Of a DNA stretch of 64,000 nt, positions 8,471 through 16,143 are shown piece after piece (positions within the stretch are counted from its first letter, which is position 1; every line of letters begins with the position of its first letter). The notes beneath the pieces are model-generated. The model did not search any database. It was not told the DNA's origin and saw only the letters and a list, made by a program, of their open reading frames with translations. The stretch is from UBA3210 sp048359995 (GTDB lineage Bacteria > Bacillota_I > Bacilli_A > RFN20 > CAG-449), in the NCBI GenBank assembly GCA_048359995.1, contig DBGCPK010000014.1:1-64000 (forward strand), written 5' to 3'. Both the position numbers and the translations under genes were made by a program.

Positions 8471-8556
8471 GGGAGAATAGCGAAGTGGCCAAACGCAGCT
8501 GACTGTAAATCAGTTCCTCTTCAGGTTCGGTGGTTCAAATCCGCCTTCTCCCACCA
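8471..8556 (+). tRNA. tRNA-Tyr (GTA)
   Basis: Acceptor GGGAGAA/TTCTCCC, anticodon GTA in GACTGTAAATC, a long variable arm as in class II bacterial tRNA-Tyr, and an encoded CCA. Confidence 0.97.
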
Positions 8557-8562
8557 TTTTAT

Positions 8563-8638
8563 TGGGGTATAGCCAAGCGGTAAGGCACAAGACTTTGACT
8601 CTTGCACTTCGCTGGTCCGATTCCAGCTACCCCAGCCA
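8563..8638 (+). tRNA. tRNA-Gln (TTG)
   Basis: Acceptor TGGGGTA/TACCCCA with the unusual U1-A72 pair typical of tRNA-Gln, loop CTTTGAC (anticodon TTG), discriminator G and encoded CCA. GatCAB in this window may amidate Glu-tRNA-Gln. Confidence 0.97.
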
Positions 8639-8646
8639 ATGATTGT

Positions 8647-8722
8647 GACTCACTAGCTCAGTCGGTAGAGCACTTGACTTTTAATCAAGGGGTCTGGAGT
8701 TCGAATCTCCAGTGAGTCACCA
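8647..8722 (+). tRNA. tRNA-Lys (TTT)
   Basis: Acceptor GACTCAC/GTGAGTC, anticodon loop CTTTTAA (anticodon TTT), GTTCGAA T loop and an encoded CCA. Confidence 0.97.
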
Positions 8723-8729
8723 TTCTTTT

Positions 8730-8818
8730 GCCCGGATGGCGGAATAGGTAGACGCACAAGACTTAAAATCTTGCGACTTTCGTTAGTCGTGCCAGTTCGA
8801 TTCTGGTTCTGGGCACCA
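8730..8818 (+). tRNA. tRNA-Leu (TAA)
   Basis: Acceptor GCCCGGA/TCTGGGC, anticodon stem CAAGA/TCTTG with loop CTTAAAA (anticodon TAA), a long variable arm and an encoded CCA. Last gene of the cluster. Confidence 0.97.
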
Positions 8819-8830
8819 TATAGAGACAAG

Positions 8831-8858
8831 ATATGATTCTTCCGAATCATATTTTTTT
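8831..8858 (+). terminator. Terminator of the tRNA operon
   Basis: A nine-base-pair stem (ATATGATTC/GAATCATAT) with a TTCC loop is followed by T residues. Confidence 0.9.
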
Positions 8859-8896
8859 ATTCTCCGAAAAAACTGGTATGACGAGAAAGAAGCGTT

Positions 8897-8902
8897 TATA
8901 AT
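8897..8902 (+). promoter_or_regulatory. Possible -10 element for the NifU-like gene
   Basis: A perfect TATAAT lies about 68 nt upstream of the NifU-like start and just after the tRNA terminator. No convincing -35 is present at 16-18 nt. Confidence 0.4.
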
Positions 8903-8969
8903 AAATAATCGGTGAGAGAAATCTCGCATTCGGAAAGGTACGGCAAATGAACTTGCCGGGAAAAGATCG

Positions 8970-9212
8970 ATGAGCATTGAAGAACAAATTGAAATGACCT
9001 TGGACAAAATCAGACCATTCATTCAAAGAGACGGCGGCGACGTTATTTTCGATTCCTTTATCGACGGAATCGTCTATGTAAAAATGATCGGCGCTTGCGA
9101 AGGCTGCGCGTTAATCGACGATACCCTGTCCGCCGGGGTAGCCGTGATCTTGAAAGAAGAAGTCCCGGGAGTGATCGACGTTCGCCCCGTCGAAGAAAAG
9201 CCGCGCGATTAA
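8970..9212 (+). CDS. NifU C-terminal domain protein (YutI type), Fe-S cluster carrier
   Basis: An 80-residue, single-domain NifU-like protein. The motif GACEGCALIDDT has the CxxC that binds a transferable iron-sulfur cluster, and the N-terminus IEEQIEMTLDKIRPFIQRDG is typical of the family. It presumably delivers clusters to apo-proteins in the cytosol. The ribosome site is weak (GGGAAAAG four bases from ATG). It is convergent with the YutH-like gene, overlapping it by four bases at the stop codons. In Bacillus subtilis yutI and yutH are also neighbours, which supports both assignments. Confidence 0.9.
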   Translation: MSIEEQIEMTLDKIRPFIQRDGGDVIFDSFIDGIVYVKMIGACEGCALIDDTLSAGVAVILKEEVPGVIDVRPVEEKPRD

Positions 9213-10093
9213 ATCAACCAATTGATCTTTCGAATTCCGTAATTATTGACGAGGTAATTATGGAGTTTTTTTATTCTTTCGATCTGTCGCGATGCGTCGC
9301 GGTAATATCGTTCGATTTCCTTCGTGATATCTCCTCTCTTCTGGTAATGATCCTCGATCAAATCGAAAAGCCGCGTCGGATAGAGCACGCGGCTCAACAG
9401 AATGCTGACTTCTTTGGGATTGCTTTGATATTCGTAAAGGACGGAAATGAGTTGGTCTATTTCGATCTCTTCGTTCTTGTACAATTCGGCGAAATCACGC
9501 ATCGGAGAATCGACGATCAAATTGAAAGGATTGAGAAGGTCGTAAGAATCGAGGTGCGTTCTCTTGTGCGACAGCGCGGTAACTTTCAATTGATCTCCGT
9601 AATCGATGATCGTATCTTCCAAATAAGCGACAGCATTATCCGCGAGACCGATCGCCTGCGTCAAAGAGATCATCACCATCTGATAATAGTACTCGTCGAT
9701 TTTCAAAGACGGCATGATCTTTTCACGAATCAGACTCAGTTTCGCTATCCATCGATTTTTGACGTAAGAGAGGCGGCTTTTGTTGTCGGTATTCATCGTC
9801 AGATAATGGATCCGTTTGATATCTTCGATTCCGACGGCAAAGTTCTCTACGGCCACGAGTGAAACGGCGCCGAATTCCGAAAGCGTAATCAGTTGATTAT
9901 CCCTCGTGGGTACGATATATCCTCTTTTTCCGAACGTATTCGAGCTGAAAGCGATGATATACTGATTCATATTTTCCGTTTCCTGCGGGCTTTTGTCGTT
10001 TCTTTCCACGCCGAAATGGAAGCCTTCGTAATCGAAGCATTCTTTATCTTCTTCGTTGAAGTATCCGTAACGATCGTAAATAAAATTTTTCAT
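9209..10093 (-). CDS. YutH/CotS-like protein (probable spore-coat-associated pseudokinase)
   Basis: A 294-residue protein without a signal peptide. The C-terminal half contains HKRTHLDSY...NPFNLIVDSPMRDFAELYK, which resembles the degenerate kinase core of CotS/YutH proteins, where the phosphotransferase HxDxxxxN and final Asp regions have become (D)xPxRDxAE. The usual catalytic residues are not intact. Its ATG overlaps the yunB stop by four bases (ATGA), so it is coexpressed with a sporulation gene. The neighbouring NifU-like gene gives the same pairing as yutI-yutH in Bacillus. Assignment therefore rests on weak motif similarity plus strong context. It could instead be an unrelated protein of the same operon. 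Confidence 0.55.
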   Translation of the reverse strand: MKNFIYDRYGYFNEEDKECFDYEGFHFGVERNDKSPQETENMNQYIIAFSSNTFGKRGYIVPTRDNQLITLSEFGAVSLVAVENFAVGIEDIKRIHYLTMNTDNKSRLSYVKNRWIAKLSLIREKIMPSLKIDEYYYQMVMISLTQAIGLADNAVAYLEDTIIDYGDQLKVTALSHKRTHLDSYDLLNPFNLIVDSPMRDFAELYKNEEIEIDQLISVLYEYQSNPKEVSILLSRVLYPTRLFDLIEDHYQKRGDITKEIERYYRDASRQIERIKKLHNYLVNNYGIRKINWLI

Positions 10094-10788
10094 AGCCGTT
10101 CCGCCTCGATAACATACGAATTCGCCCCTTCGACGACGTGCGTCCCGTATAAGAAAGACGGCACATCGCCCTCGATCATCATGATGCTCAAAGGAATTTT
10201 TACGTCGATCTGGTCCAGTTTGGTAGTCAAAGGTAAAATCAAGCTGAAATCGAAAGAAAGAAGCATATTCAAGCTGACCAGAGCGTTGTTGATACCGAAT
10301 TCTTCGACGGTGAGATCGGTGCTGGCGAGTACATCGCCGGCCAATGTGAATTTGATCGGATATTCACTGCCTAAAGAATTAAAAAAAATATTGTTGAATA
10401 GTTTTCCCAATTGCATTTCGTAGACGATTCCCGGATAGGATTCGTAGCGGCTCAGATTTACGTTCAGCAATTCGGCATAATTGCTGTGATTGATATCACC
10501 GAGTACTTTGACGATTTGCGAAGAAAGACTGCTGACCATTCGGTTAATCTGATTCACATCGTAGGAGACGTATTCTTCTTTGCTATAATCGATCTCGATG
10601 CTCGACAAACTCATTTGATCGACGACCACCTGATTGATGATTTTAGTGACCACGCTCTTCGTCTGAACCAAAGCCAGATTTTCATAGGTTTTTTCCAAAT
10701 TCCTTTTAAAACCGGCAAAAAAACATGATACGCTGAAAATCAGTATCATCGAAGTAATCGTTACTCGGGTTAAAAAGGGTATCCGCAT
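10090..10788 (-). CDS. yunB: Sporulation protein YunB
   Basis: About 232 residues with one N-terminal membrane segment (residues 8-26). The C-terminal half carries the YunB signature: a YEMQLGKLFNN-like segment, GSEYPIKFTLAGDV, EEFGINNALV, then LPLTTKLDQIDVKIPL followed by IEGDVPSF. In Bacillus this family is made in the mother cell during sporulation. In-frame ATGs at 10848 and 10803 lie inside or next to the cysQ end; the ATG at 10788 has GAGAGGAAA at the right distance and is preferred. The start codon lies in one arm of an 11-bp inverted repeat (10778-10822) and a sigma-E-like promoter is at 10807-10835. The YutH-like gene follows with a four-base overlap. Confidence 0.85.
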   Translation of the reverse strand: MRIPFLTRVTITSMILIFSVSCFFAGFKRNLEKTYENLALVQTKSVVTKIINQVVVDQMSLSSIEIDYSKEEYVSYDVNQINRMVSSLSSQIVKVLGDINHSNYAELLNVNLSRYESYPGIVYEMQLGKLFNNIFFNSLGSEYPIKFTLAGDVLASTDLTVEEFGINNALVSLNMLLSFDFSLILPLTTKLDQIDVKIPLSIMMIEGDVPSFLYGTHVVEGANSYVIEAERL

Positions 10789-10822
10789 GAAATTTCCTCT
10801 CATGAAAATATATGCGGATACC
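10778..10822 (-). promoter_or_regulatory. Hairpin sequestering the yunB start codon
   Basis: GGTATCCGCAT (10778-10788) and ATGCGGATACC (10812-10822) are perfect inverted repeats with a 23-nt loop. In the leftward RNA the yunB AUG is the first three bases of the 3' arm and the ribosome site is in the loop; the 3' arm runs into a CTTTTTAA stretch. The hairpin starts four bases after the cysQ stop codon. It could block yunB translation, or act as an attenuator, on read-through RNA from cysQ. Confidence 0.55.
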
Positions 10823-10835
10823 TCTTTATTTATGG
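10807..10835 (-). promoter_or_regulatory. Sigma-E-like promoter of yunB
   Basis: Minus-strand CCATAAA (10829-10835), 14-nt spacer, CATATATT (10807-10814). The Bacillus sigma-E consensus is kmATAtt, 14-15 nt, CATACAnT, so the -10 matches at all but one defined position. A transcript from here would begin just past the 5' arm of the hairpin. Confidence 0.5.
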
Positions 10836-11605
10836 AATAAATTTTCAATCCTGTTCAGAACGACGAAGCCTTCTCGATTGTAAACGTCCTCGCGATTATA
10901 TCGGATCGGTTTCAGATCGGGTTGAGCGAAAATTCCACCGGCCTCCTGAACGATGATTTGGCTGGCCGCGGTATCCCATTCTTTGGTGTTGGCGTTCAAC
11001 CGAAAAGAAACTTCCGCATAGCCGTGTGCGATGCGACACGCTTTTATGGCCGAGCCATAATGCTCCATTTTCGAAATCCGGTCGCGGTTTTGTTCGAAAA
11101 TTTTCAATTCGCCGTCGGTGGTATGGAAATTGGAAACCAGCATAATCAGTCGATCCGTCTTGCCGTTGACGTGAATTCTTTCGATCTTTCCTTCGGGCGA
11201 AGAATAATACGCCCCACCTTTTTTCACAGCGAAATAAGTTTCTCCTGTGAAGGGGATATTGACGACTCCGGCGACGACTTCATTTCGGTAAATCCAAGCG
11301 ATATTCGTCGTAAACTGGCCGTTTTTCTTCACGAAATCCTTTGTGCCGTCGACCGGATCGACGACGAAAACCGAATCTTTCCGAAGCCGGCTCAAATCAT
11401 CGGTGCTCTCTTCGGTCAGAAATCCGTAATCCGGAAAATCGCGGCGAAGGATTTCCCTGATGATCCGATCTGCGGTTTTGTCGGCGATCGTCACCGGAGA
11501 ATCGTCTTCTTTGATCTCCACTTCGAATCCGGCATTGTAGATCTCCATGATTTTTTCTTCCGCGGCTTTCGATGCATAAAGCATCGCATACAACTCTTTG
11601 ATCAT
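10826..11605 (-). CDS. cysQ: 3'(2'),5'-bisphosphate nucleotidase, CysQ/inositol monophosphatase family
   Basis: About 259 residues. The family's metal-binding motifs are present: TEES, DPVDGTKDFV and, near the C-terminus, EWDTAASQIIVQEAGG. The expected activity is dephosphorylation of 3'-phosphoadenosine 5'-phosphate to AMP, although inositol phosphatase activity cannot be excluded. The open frame runs 66 codons further upstream, but that part lies inside nrnA and has no protein-like composition; ATG at 11605 overlaps the nrnA stop by four bases and fits the family N-terminus. NrnA also has PAP phosphatase activity in relatives, so the pair links RNA turnover with nucleotide recycling. Confidence 0.85.
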   Translation of the reverse strand: MIKELYAMLYASKAAEEKIMEIYNAGFEVEIKEDDSPVTIADKTADRIIREILRRDFPDYGFLTEESTDDLSRLRKDSVFVVDPVDGTKDFVKKNGQFTTNIAWIYRNEVVAGVVNIPFTGETYFAVKKGGAYYSSPEGKIERIHVNGKTDRLIMLVSNFHTTDGELKIFEQNRDRISKMEHYGSAIKACRIAHGYAEVSFRLNANTKEWDTAASQIIVQEAGGIFAQPDLKPIRYNREDVYNREGFVVLNRIENLFHK

Positions 11606-12537
11606 TGTCCCGCGACCATCCGATCTAAAACTTCCAGCACACAACGATAATCTTCCAACGCGTCCAGACGGCATCCGGATGCGTGAAGATGTCCTCCGCC
11701 TCCGAATTTTGCCGCGCATTCCTGCACGTTCAGATTTTTGCTGCGGAGTTCGACGCGGACCAATCCGCTTTCGCTCTCCGAAAAGAAAACCCAAGCGGGG
11801 CAACCTTTGATGTTGGCGATGGAATTCACTTGCGAAGCAGCCAGATTAAAATCGACGTCCAATTCTTTCAAATCGCTTTTCGGAAGTACCAGGTATGCGA
11901 TATTTTCCTTGCTCTTTCGATAGTGCGAATAGATATAACCTTTCAGGCGAAGCATTTTTTCTTCCACTTCGTACAATACATCGTAGAGTTTCTGACAGTC
12001 GAATCCGGTTTCGACGAGTTTTCCCGCTAAAAAGTAAGTCTCCGGACGAATCGGTTGATAGAGAAATCTTCCCGAATCGGTAATCATTCCGAGAAAAAGC
12101 CCCTTTGCCGCTTCGGATGAAATCGTCGCGGAATTTTTCAATAGCATTTCGGTCAACAATTCCGTGCAGGAGATTCTTTCGGTTTCTAAGAGTTCGGGAT
12201 TACCGAAGTGTTCCTGCGCGATATGATGGTCGATCTTGATCACGTCAAGAGCCTGGCGAAAGCGCTGATCTTCCACTCTGTCTTGATTGGAAGTGTCCAC
12301 GACGACGGCCAAGGAACGGGCGATTATCTCATCATCGATGCAGTCCATCTCTCCCAACAACGGGAAGAGGCGCGGAAACCCACTTCCGACGGCATACACT
12401 TTCTTTTCGCGAAAATTGTCTTTGATAGCCTGCTTCAAACCGATCTGAGAGCCGTAACAATCGCCGTCGGGATTGACATGGCCGAAAATAACGATCGAAT
12501 CATAGGCTTTGATTTTATTCCATACTTCCTGATACAT
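11602..12537 (-). CDS. nrnA: DHH-family oligoribonuclease/PAP phosphatase NrnA
   Basis: About 311 residues. The DHH phosphoesterase motifs are visible: GHVNPDGDCYGSQ, VVDTSNQDR, IDHHIAQEHFGN and the C-terminal DHHA1-type GGGGHLHASG. NrnA degrades nanoRNAs and in several species dephosphorylates PAP. An open frame to 12591 would run through the fba terminator; ATG at 12537 is preceded by AGAGGAAAAGA and the protein then begins MYQEVWNKI, as expected for the family. It is coupled to cysQ. Confidence 0.9.
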   Translation of the reverse strand: MYQEVWNKIKAYDSIVIFGHVNPDGDCYGSQIGLKQAIKDNFREKKVYAVGSGFPRLFPLLGEMDCIDDEIIARSLAVVVDTSNQDRVEDQRFRQALDVIKIDHHIAQEHFGNPELLETERISCTELLTEMLLKNSATISSEAAKGLFLGMITDSGRFLYQPIRPETYFLAGKLVETGFDCQKLYDVLYEVEEKMLRLKGYIYSHYRKSKENIAYLVLPKSDLKELDVDFNLAASQVNSIANIKGCPAWVFFSESESGLVRVELRSKNLNVQECAAKFGGGGHLHASGCRLDALEDYRCVLEVLDRMVAGQ

Positions 12538-12551
12538 TCTTTTCCTCTCCA

Positions 12552-12580
12552 TAAAATAAGAGTCCCAAAATAGGACTCTT
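12552..12580 (-). terminator. Terminator of fba
   Basis: An eight-base-pair stem (AAGAGTCC/GGACTCTT, 12573-12580 with 12558-12565) with a 7-nt loop, followed on the minus strand by ATTTTAT. It starts 13 nt after the fba stop. Confidence 0.8.
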
Positions 12581-12592
12581 GTAAAAATCAAA

Positions 12593-13447
12593 TTACGCCT
12601 TGTCGATGCAACCGAAAACTTTGCATTTGGCTTCTACGACGTCGGCAATCCCCTTTTTACCCGGGCCGATCACCTTGCGCGGATCGTAAACGCTGGCATT
12701 CTCCGCGATCACCTTGCGAACGACGGCTGTCCACGCTTGCTGCGATTCCGTGTTGACATTGATTTTCGCCGTTCCGCGATCGATGGCTTTGCGCAGCTGA
12801 TCATCGGGAATTCCCGATCCTCCGTGAAGCACCAACGGCATTTTGAGCAAATCGTTGATATACGCCATTTCTTTGAATCCGAGTTTCGGTTCTCCGTGAT
12901 ACGGACCGTGTACCGACCCCAAAGCCGGAGCCAAAGCGTCGATCTTGGTTCTTTCGACCAGTTCCCGGCACTCTTCCGGATCGGCATACATCGATTCGGC
13001 TACGACATCGTCTTCCTGACCGCCTACTTTTCCCAATTCGGCTTCAACCGATACGCCTCTTAAATGTGCGTAATCGACCACCTTTTTGGTGATCGCGATA
13101 TTCTCTTCGAATTCGTGATGCGAAGCATCGATCATTACCGAAGTAAATCCGGCGTCGATCGCCGCTTTGCAAACTTCAAACGAAGAACCGTGATCCAAAT
13201 GAAGAGCCACAGGAACGGTGATGTTCTTGTCGATGATGTACCCTCTGACCATTCCGACGATCGTATTCCAACCGCCCATATATCTCATCGCGCCTTCGGA
13301 TACGCCGAGAATGACAGGCGCTTTCAATTCCTGACATTTGTCGAGAATCGCGCTCGTCCATTCCAAATTGTTGATGTTGAACTGACCGACCGCGTAGTGT
13401 CCCTCTCTTGCCTTGATGAGCATCTCTTTCATTGAAACTAATGCCAT
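12593..13447 (-). CDS. fba: Class II fructose-1,6-bisphosphate aldolase
   Basis: This enzyme cleaves fructose-1,6-bisphosphate into dihydroxyacetone phosphate and glyceraldehyde-3-phosphate. The 284-residue length is typical of the FbaA type. Zinc and active-site motifs are visible: VALHLDHGSSFE, EAELGKVGGQED, GSVHGPYHGEPKLG and LVLHGGSGIPD, then INVNTESQ. AGGAGG lies 12 bases before the ATG, a slightly long spacing. It is transcribed alone between a -10 element at 13484 and the terminator at 12552, behind rpoE. It is not part of an operon with pgi or mgsA, though all act in the same pathway. Confidence 0.97.
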   Translation of the reverse strand: MALVSMKEMLIKAREGHYAVGQFNINNLEWTSAILDKCQELKAPVILGVSEGAMRYMGGWNTIVGMVRGYIIDKNITVPVALHLDHGSSFEVCKAAIDAGFTSVMIDASHHEFEENIAITKKVVDYAHLRGVSVEAELGKVGGQEDDVVAESMYADPEECRELVERTKIDALAPALGSVHGPYHGEPKLGFKEMAYINDLLKMPLVLHGGSGIPDDQLRKAIDRGTAKINVNTESQQAWTAVVRKVIAENASVYDPRKVIGPGKKGIADVVEAKCKVFGCIDKA

Positions 13448-13483
13448 AATATTTTAATACCTCCTGTATATAACGACAAAATT

Positions 13484-13492
13484 AGTATAGCA
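13484..13492 (-). promoter_or_regulatory. Promoter (-10) of fba
   Basis: Minus-strand TGCTATACT is an extended -10 (TGn-TATACT); no clear -35 is seen. It lies between the rpoE stop and fba. Confidence 0.5.
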
Positions 13493-13512
13493 CATTTTTT
13501 CGAGTATGGCTA

Positions 13513-13896
13513 TTATAACTCTTCGGAAGCGTCGGAATCCGATGCGAATTCGCTTTCTTCCTCTTCCGTTTCTCCTTGATACATCTCTTCGTCGTCTTCC
13601 TTTTCGACTAAAAGATCTTCCGGATCTCCGGTTTCTTCTTCCTCTTCGGTATAGCAGTCTCCCATGTCGATGTGCGCCTTGTCATAGGTGTATTTCGCGC
13701 GGATATCCCAATGGTTATCTCCGAGATTGACGAAGCGACCGTCGGTAAGCAAATCGGTGTAGAATTTTCCGATTTTTCCTTTCTTGTCTAATTTTTCGAT
13801 CTGCGTGAGCCGATTCCAAAGTTCGCCGAAAGCGATCGGCGAGTCGTTGGCGACAATCACATCGTAGGCAATGTCCAAGATTGATTTGTTTGACAT
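13513..13896 (-). CDS. rpoE: DNA-directed RNA polymerase subunit delta
   Basis: A 127-residue protein with an N-terminal winged-helix (HARE-HTH) domain of about 85 residues (SILDIAYDVI, FGELWNRLTQ, KIGKFYTDLLTDGRFV, HWDIRAKY) and a very acidic, unstructured tail. This two-part design is specific to the delta subunit of Gram-positive RNA polymerase, which speeds enzyme recycling and raises promoter selectivity. It follows argS by 14 nt in the conserved ywiB-argS-rpoE order. The next gene is fba and not pyrG, unlike in Bacillus. Confidence 0.93.
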   Translation of the reverse strand: MSNKSILDIAYDVIVANDSPIAFGELWNRLTQIEKLDKKGKIGKFYTDLLTDGRFVNLGDNHWDIRAKYTYDKAHIDMGDCYTEEEEETGDPEDLLVEKEDDEEMYQGETEEEESEFASDSDASEEL

Positions 13897-13910
13897 AATT
13901 TTTCCTCCTC

Positions 13911-15539
13911 TTACATCTTTTCCGGTGCGCTGACACCGATCAAATCCAATGCGTTTTTCAAGACGATTTCACTCGCCTTTGCCAAAGCCAGCCGCGAAGA
14001 AGTCAACGAAAGATTCGATTCGTCGACGATACGGCAGTCCTGATAGAATTCGTGAACGGCGGTCGCCAGTTTCTGAACGTAATTGGCGATTTTGTACGGC
14101 GATCGCGATTCGGCACTCAAACACACTTCTTTCGGGAACAAGGACAAAACTTTCATCAAGTTCGCCTCTTTTTCTCCCGTCAATACCGATTCCACGACTT
14201 TCCTTTCGTAATTTTTGCCTTTTTCCAAGACCGCGCAAAGTCGGGCGTGTGCATATTGTGCGTAATAAACCGGATTGGAAGATTCCATTTTTCCGGCCAA
14301 ATCCAGATCGAAATCCAAATGAGATGAAGCCGCGCGGGAGACGAAGAAGTACCGAACCGCGTCGACGCCGACCTCATCGCAGAGTTCTTTCAGGCTGATC
14401 GCGTTGCCGGTGCGCTTGCTCATCTTGTATTCCTGTCCGTCTTTGAAGAGTCTCACCATCTGAATCAATTCCACGTCGAGATCTTCGGGGGAATACCCCA
14501 TCATCGCAAGGCTCGCTTTCAGACGATCGACGTAACCGTGATGATCGGCGCCCAAGCAATCGACCAGTCGGTCGAATCCCCTTTGCTTCTTATCCCTGTG
14601 ATAAGCGATATCCGGAAGCAGATAAGTATATGCGCCGTCACTCTTGATTACCACACGATCCTTGTCGTCTTTAATCGCGGTTGTTTTCAGAAAAACCGCT
14701 CCGTCCCGTTCGTAGAGATAAGGTTTCAGAATTTCCAACACTTCTTCGACTTTTCCTGCCTTGCGGATAGCGAGTTCGCTGGTAAAGACGTCGAATCCGA
14801 CGCGAAAATCTTTCAAATCGCGAATCAGTTTTTCCAATTCCAACTGCGTTCCTCTGAATTTGAAGTATTCTTCGGAAGAAGCGTCGTCGTGCAAGAAACG
14901 ATCCTGCACTTCGTCGACGATTTTCTGCGCGGTTTCGATCAGTTCTTTTCCGTGATACCCGTTTTCCGGAAGGGTCAGGGAATAATCGCCCAAAATCTCG
15001 TGATAGCGAACCTTGATCGATTCGGCCAAATGATCGATTTGATTGCCCGCGTCGTTGACGTAATATTCTCTGGTAATATCGTAACCCGCTTTACGGTAGA
15101 TCCGGCAGATACTATCTCCGATCGCGGCGCAACGGGCATGGCCCAAGTGAAGATTTCCCGTCGGGTTGGCGGAAACGAATTCCACGTTGATCTTTTCTTT
15201 CCGCGGTTTTCCGTCTCCGTAATGCTCGCCCTGTTCGAGAATCTCCTCGATTACGGAAGACAGGGAATCCTTTTTGACAAAAAAGTTGATGAACCCCGGT
15301 CCGGCGATTTCCACTTTCTCGATGAAATCGGCCTCTAAGTTTTCCAACAGATCCTGTGCGATATCGCGCGGCGGTCGACGCAAAGTTCTCGTCAATTGCA
15401 AAGCGATCGTCGAAGCGTAATCTCCGTGGCTCTTCTCTTTGCAATTTTCGATCACGACGGCATCTTCGTCGACTTCCGTCCCTATTTTTTTCAAAGCCGT
15501 CCGAATCAGCCTTTTCAGTTCCGTTTCCATATTCAGCAT
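13911..15539 (-). CDS. argS: Arginyl-tRNA synthetase
   Basis: A class I aminoacyl-tRNA synthetase of 542 residues. Motifs: the N-terminal tRNA-recognition domain, FVSANPTGNLHLGHAR with the HIGH-type HLGH, YVNDAGNQ, and the KMSKR loop at KMSKRTGNAIS, followed by a DALR-type anticodon-binding C-terminus ending ALDLIGVSAPEKM. The ATG at 15539 is used because GAGGTGATC lies at the correct distance; it overlaps the ywiB stop by seven bases. No T-box or other leader is present, so expression follows ywiB. Confidence 0.97.
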   Translation of the reverse strand: MLNMETELKRLIRTALKKIGTEVDEDAVVIENCKEKSHGDYASTIALQLTRTLRRPPRDIAQDLLENLEADFIEKVEIAGPGFINFFVKKDSLSSVIEEILEQGEHYGDGKPRKEKINVEFVSANPTGNLHLGHARCAAIGDSICRIYRKAGYDITREYYVNDAGNQIDHLAESIKVRYHEILGDYSLTLPENGYHGKELIETAQKIVDEVQDRFLHDDASSEEYFKFRGTQLELEKLIRDLKDFRVGFDVFTSELAIRKAGKVEEVLEILKPYLYERDGAVFLKTTAIKDDKDRVVIKSDGAYTYLLPDIAYHRDKKQRGFDRLVDCLGADHHGYVDRLKASLAMMGYSPEDLDVELIQMVRLFKDGQEYKMSKRTGNAISLKELCDEVGVDAVRYFFVSRAASSHLDFDLDLAGKMESSNPVYYAQYAHARLCAVLEKGKNYERKVVESVLTGEKEANLMKVLSLFPKEVCLSAESRSPYKIANYVQKLATAVHEFYQDCRIVDESNLSLTSSRLALAKASEIVLKNALDLIGVSAPEKM

Positions 15540-15958
15540 GGTTTGATCACCTCATAACGAATTTCGACTTGATTGCAAGTCAAAGGATGAAGCAAATCGT
15601 CCGAAGAGAAGAGATCGTATTCGATCCGCATCGAATCGTCGGTCGTTTCGAATCGTCTCATCTTAGAACGGAGTTCGAGAAAGTTCCCGTCGATTCGATA
15701 ACTCGCTTTCCCGATTTGATCTTCAATCAGTTCCAGAGAAAGGAAGACCGTTTCGCTCTGTTCGCGGACGACGATCTTTTCTTTCGAGTAATCGACGGTA
15801 ACCATCATCGTTCCGTTTTCGGTTTCGAAAAAGCGAAAGATGTTGACTTTTCCGGAAACGTCGATCGAAACGACTTCGCCCTTGAAATCGAATTTTGCGC
15901 GTTCGTTCGTCGCGTAATCCGTAACGGATAAAGTGAAATCCGCCAAGCGATTTGCCAT
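15533..15958 (-). CDS. ywiB: YwiB-type protein (DUF1934, calycin-like)
   Basis: About 141 residues of beta-strand-rich sequence, with a repeated pattern of short hydrophobic strands and turns as expected for the lipocalin-like DUF1934 fold. No catalytic motif is visible and the function is unknown. GTG (15967) and ATG (15964) are also in frame, but GGTGATG fits the ATG at 15958 best. In Bacillus subtilis ywiB likewise precedes argS, and this position is the main support for the name. A strong promoter sits just upstream, so the leader is very short. Confidence 0.75.
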   Translation of the reverse strand: MANRLADFTLSVTDYATNERAKFDFKGEVVSIDVSGKVNIFRFFETENGTMMVTVDYSKEKIVVREQSETVFLSLELIEDQIGKASYRIDGNFLELRSKMRRFETTDDSMRIEYDLFSSDDLLHPLTCNQVEIRYEVIKPC

Positions 15959-15975
15959 ATTCATCACCGTGAAAG

Positions 15976-16004
15976 ATTATAAACTAATTAAAATGCAATT
16001 CCAA
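15976..16004 (-). promoter_or_regulatory. Promoter of the ywiB-argS-rpoE operon
   Basis: Minus-strand TTGGAA (15999-16004), 17-nt spacer, perfect TATAAT (15976-15981). Confidence 0.7.
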
Positions 16005-16023
16005 TGCTAAATGATCGTTTTTT

Positions 16024-16043
16024 CATAAATATGCATATTTATG
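16024..16043. promoter_or_regulatory. Perfect 20-bp palindrome between ibrB and ywiB
   Basis: CATAAATATGCATATTTATG reads the same on both strands. It lies 19 bp upstream of the ywiB -35 and about 100 bp behind ibrB. There is no T run in the right place for a leftward terminator, so a protein-binding site is more likely. The rest of 16005-16143 shows no gene. Confidence 0.5.
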
Positions 16044-16143
16044 ACCGACGATCCGAGCGAAGAAATGAAAAAATTTTCCGACGACAAAAAAAGCAATAAG
16101 AAAAAAATTTCGGACAGGATTCCGCAATTCGCTTGGACTACGA

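Noticed and set aside
10826..11803. 66-codon N-terminal extension of cysQ, and similar long extensions of miaA and the MprF-type gene
   Set aside because: Arg-rich sequences lying inside or antisense to neighbouring genes; internal ATGs with proper ribosome sites match family starts.
15540..16143. T-box leader for argS
   Set aside because: argS overlaps ywiB and the operon leader is only about ten bases long.
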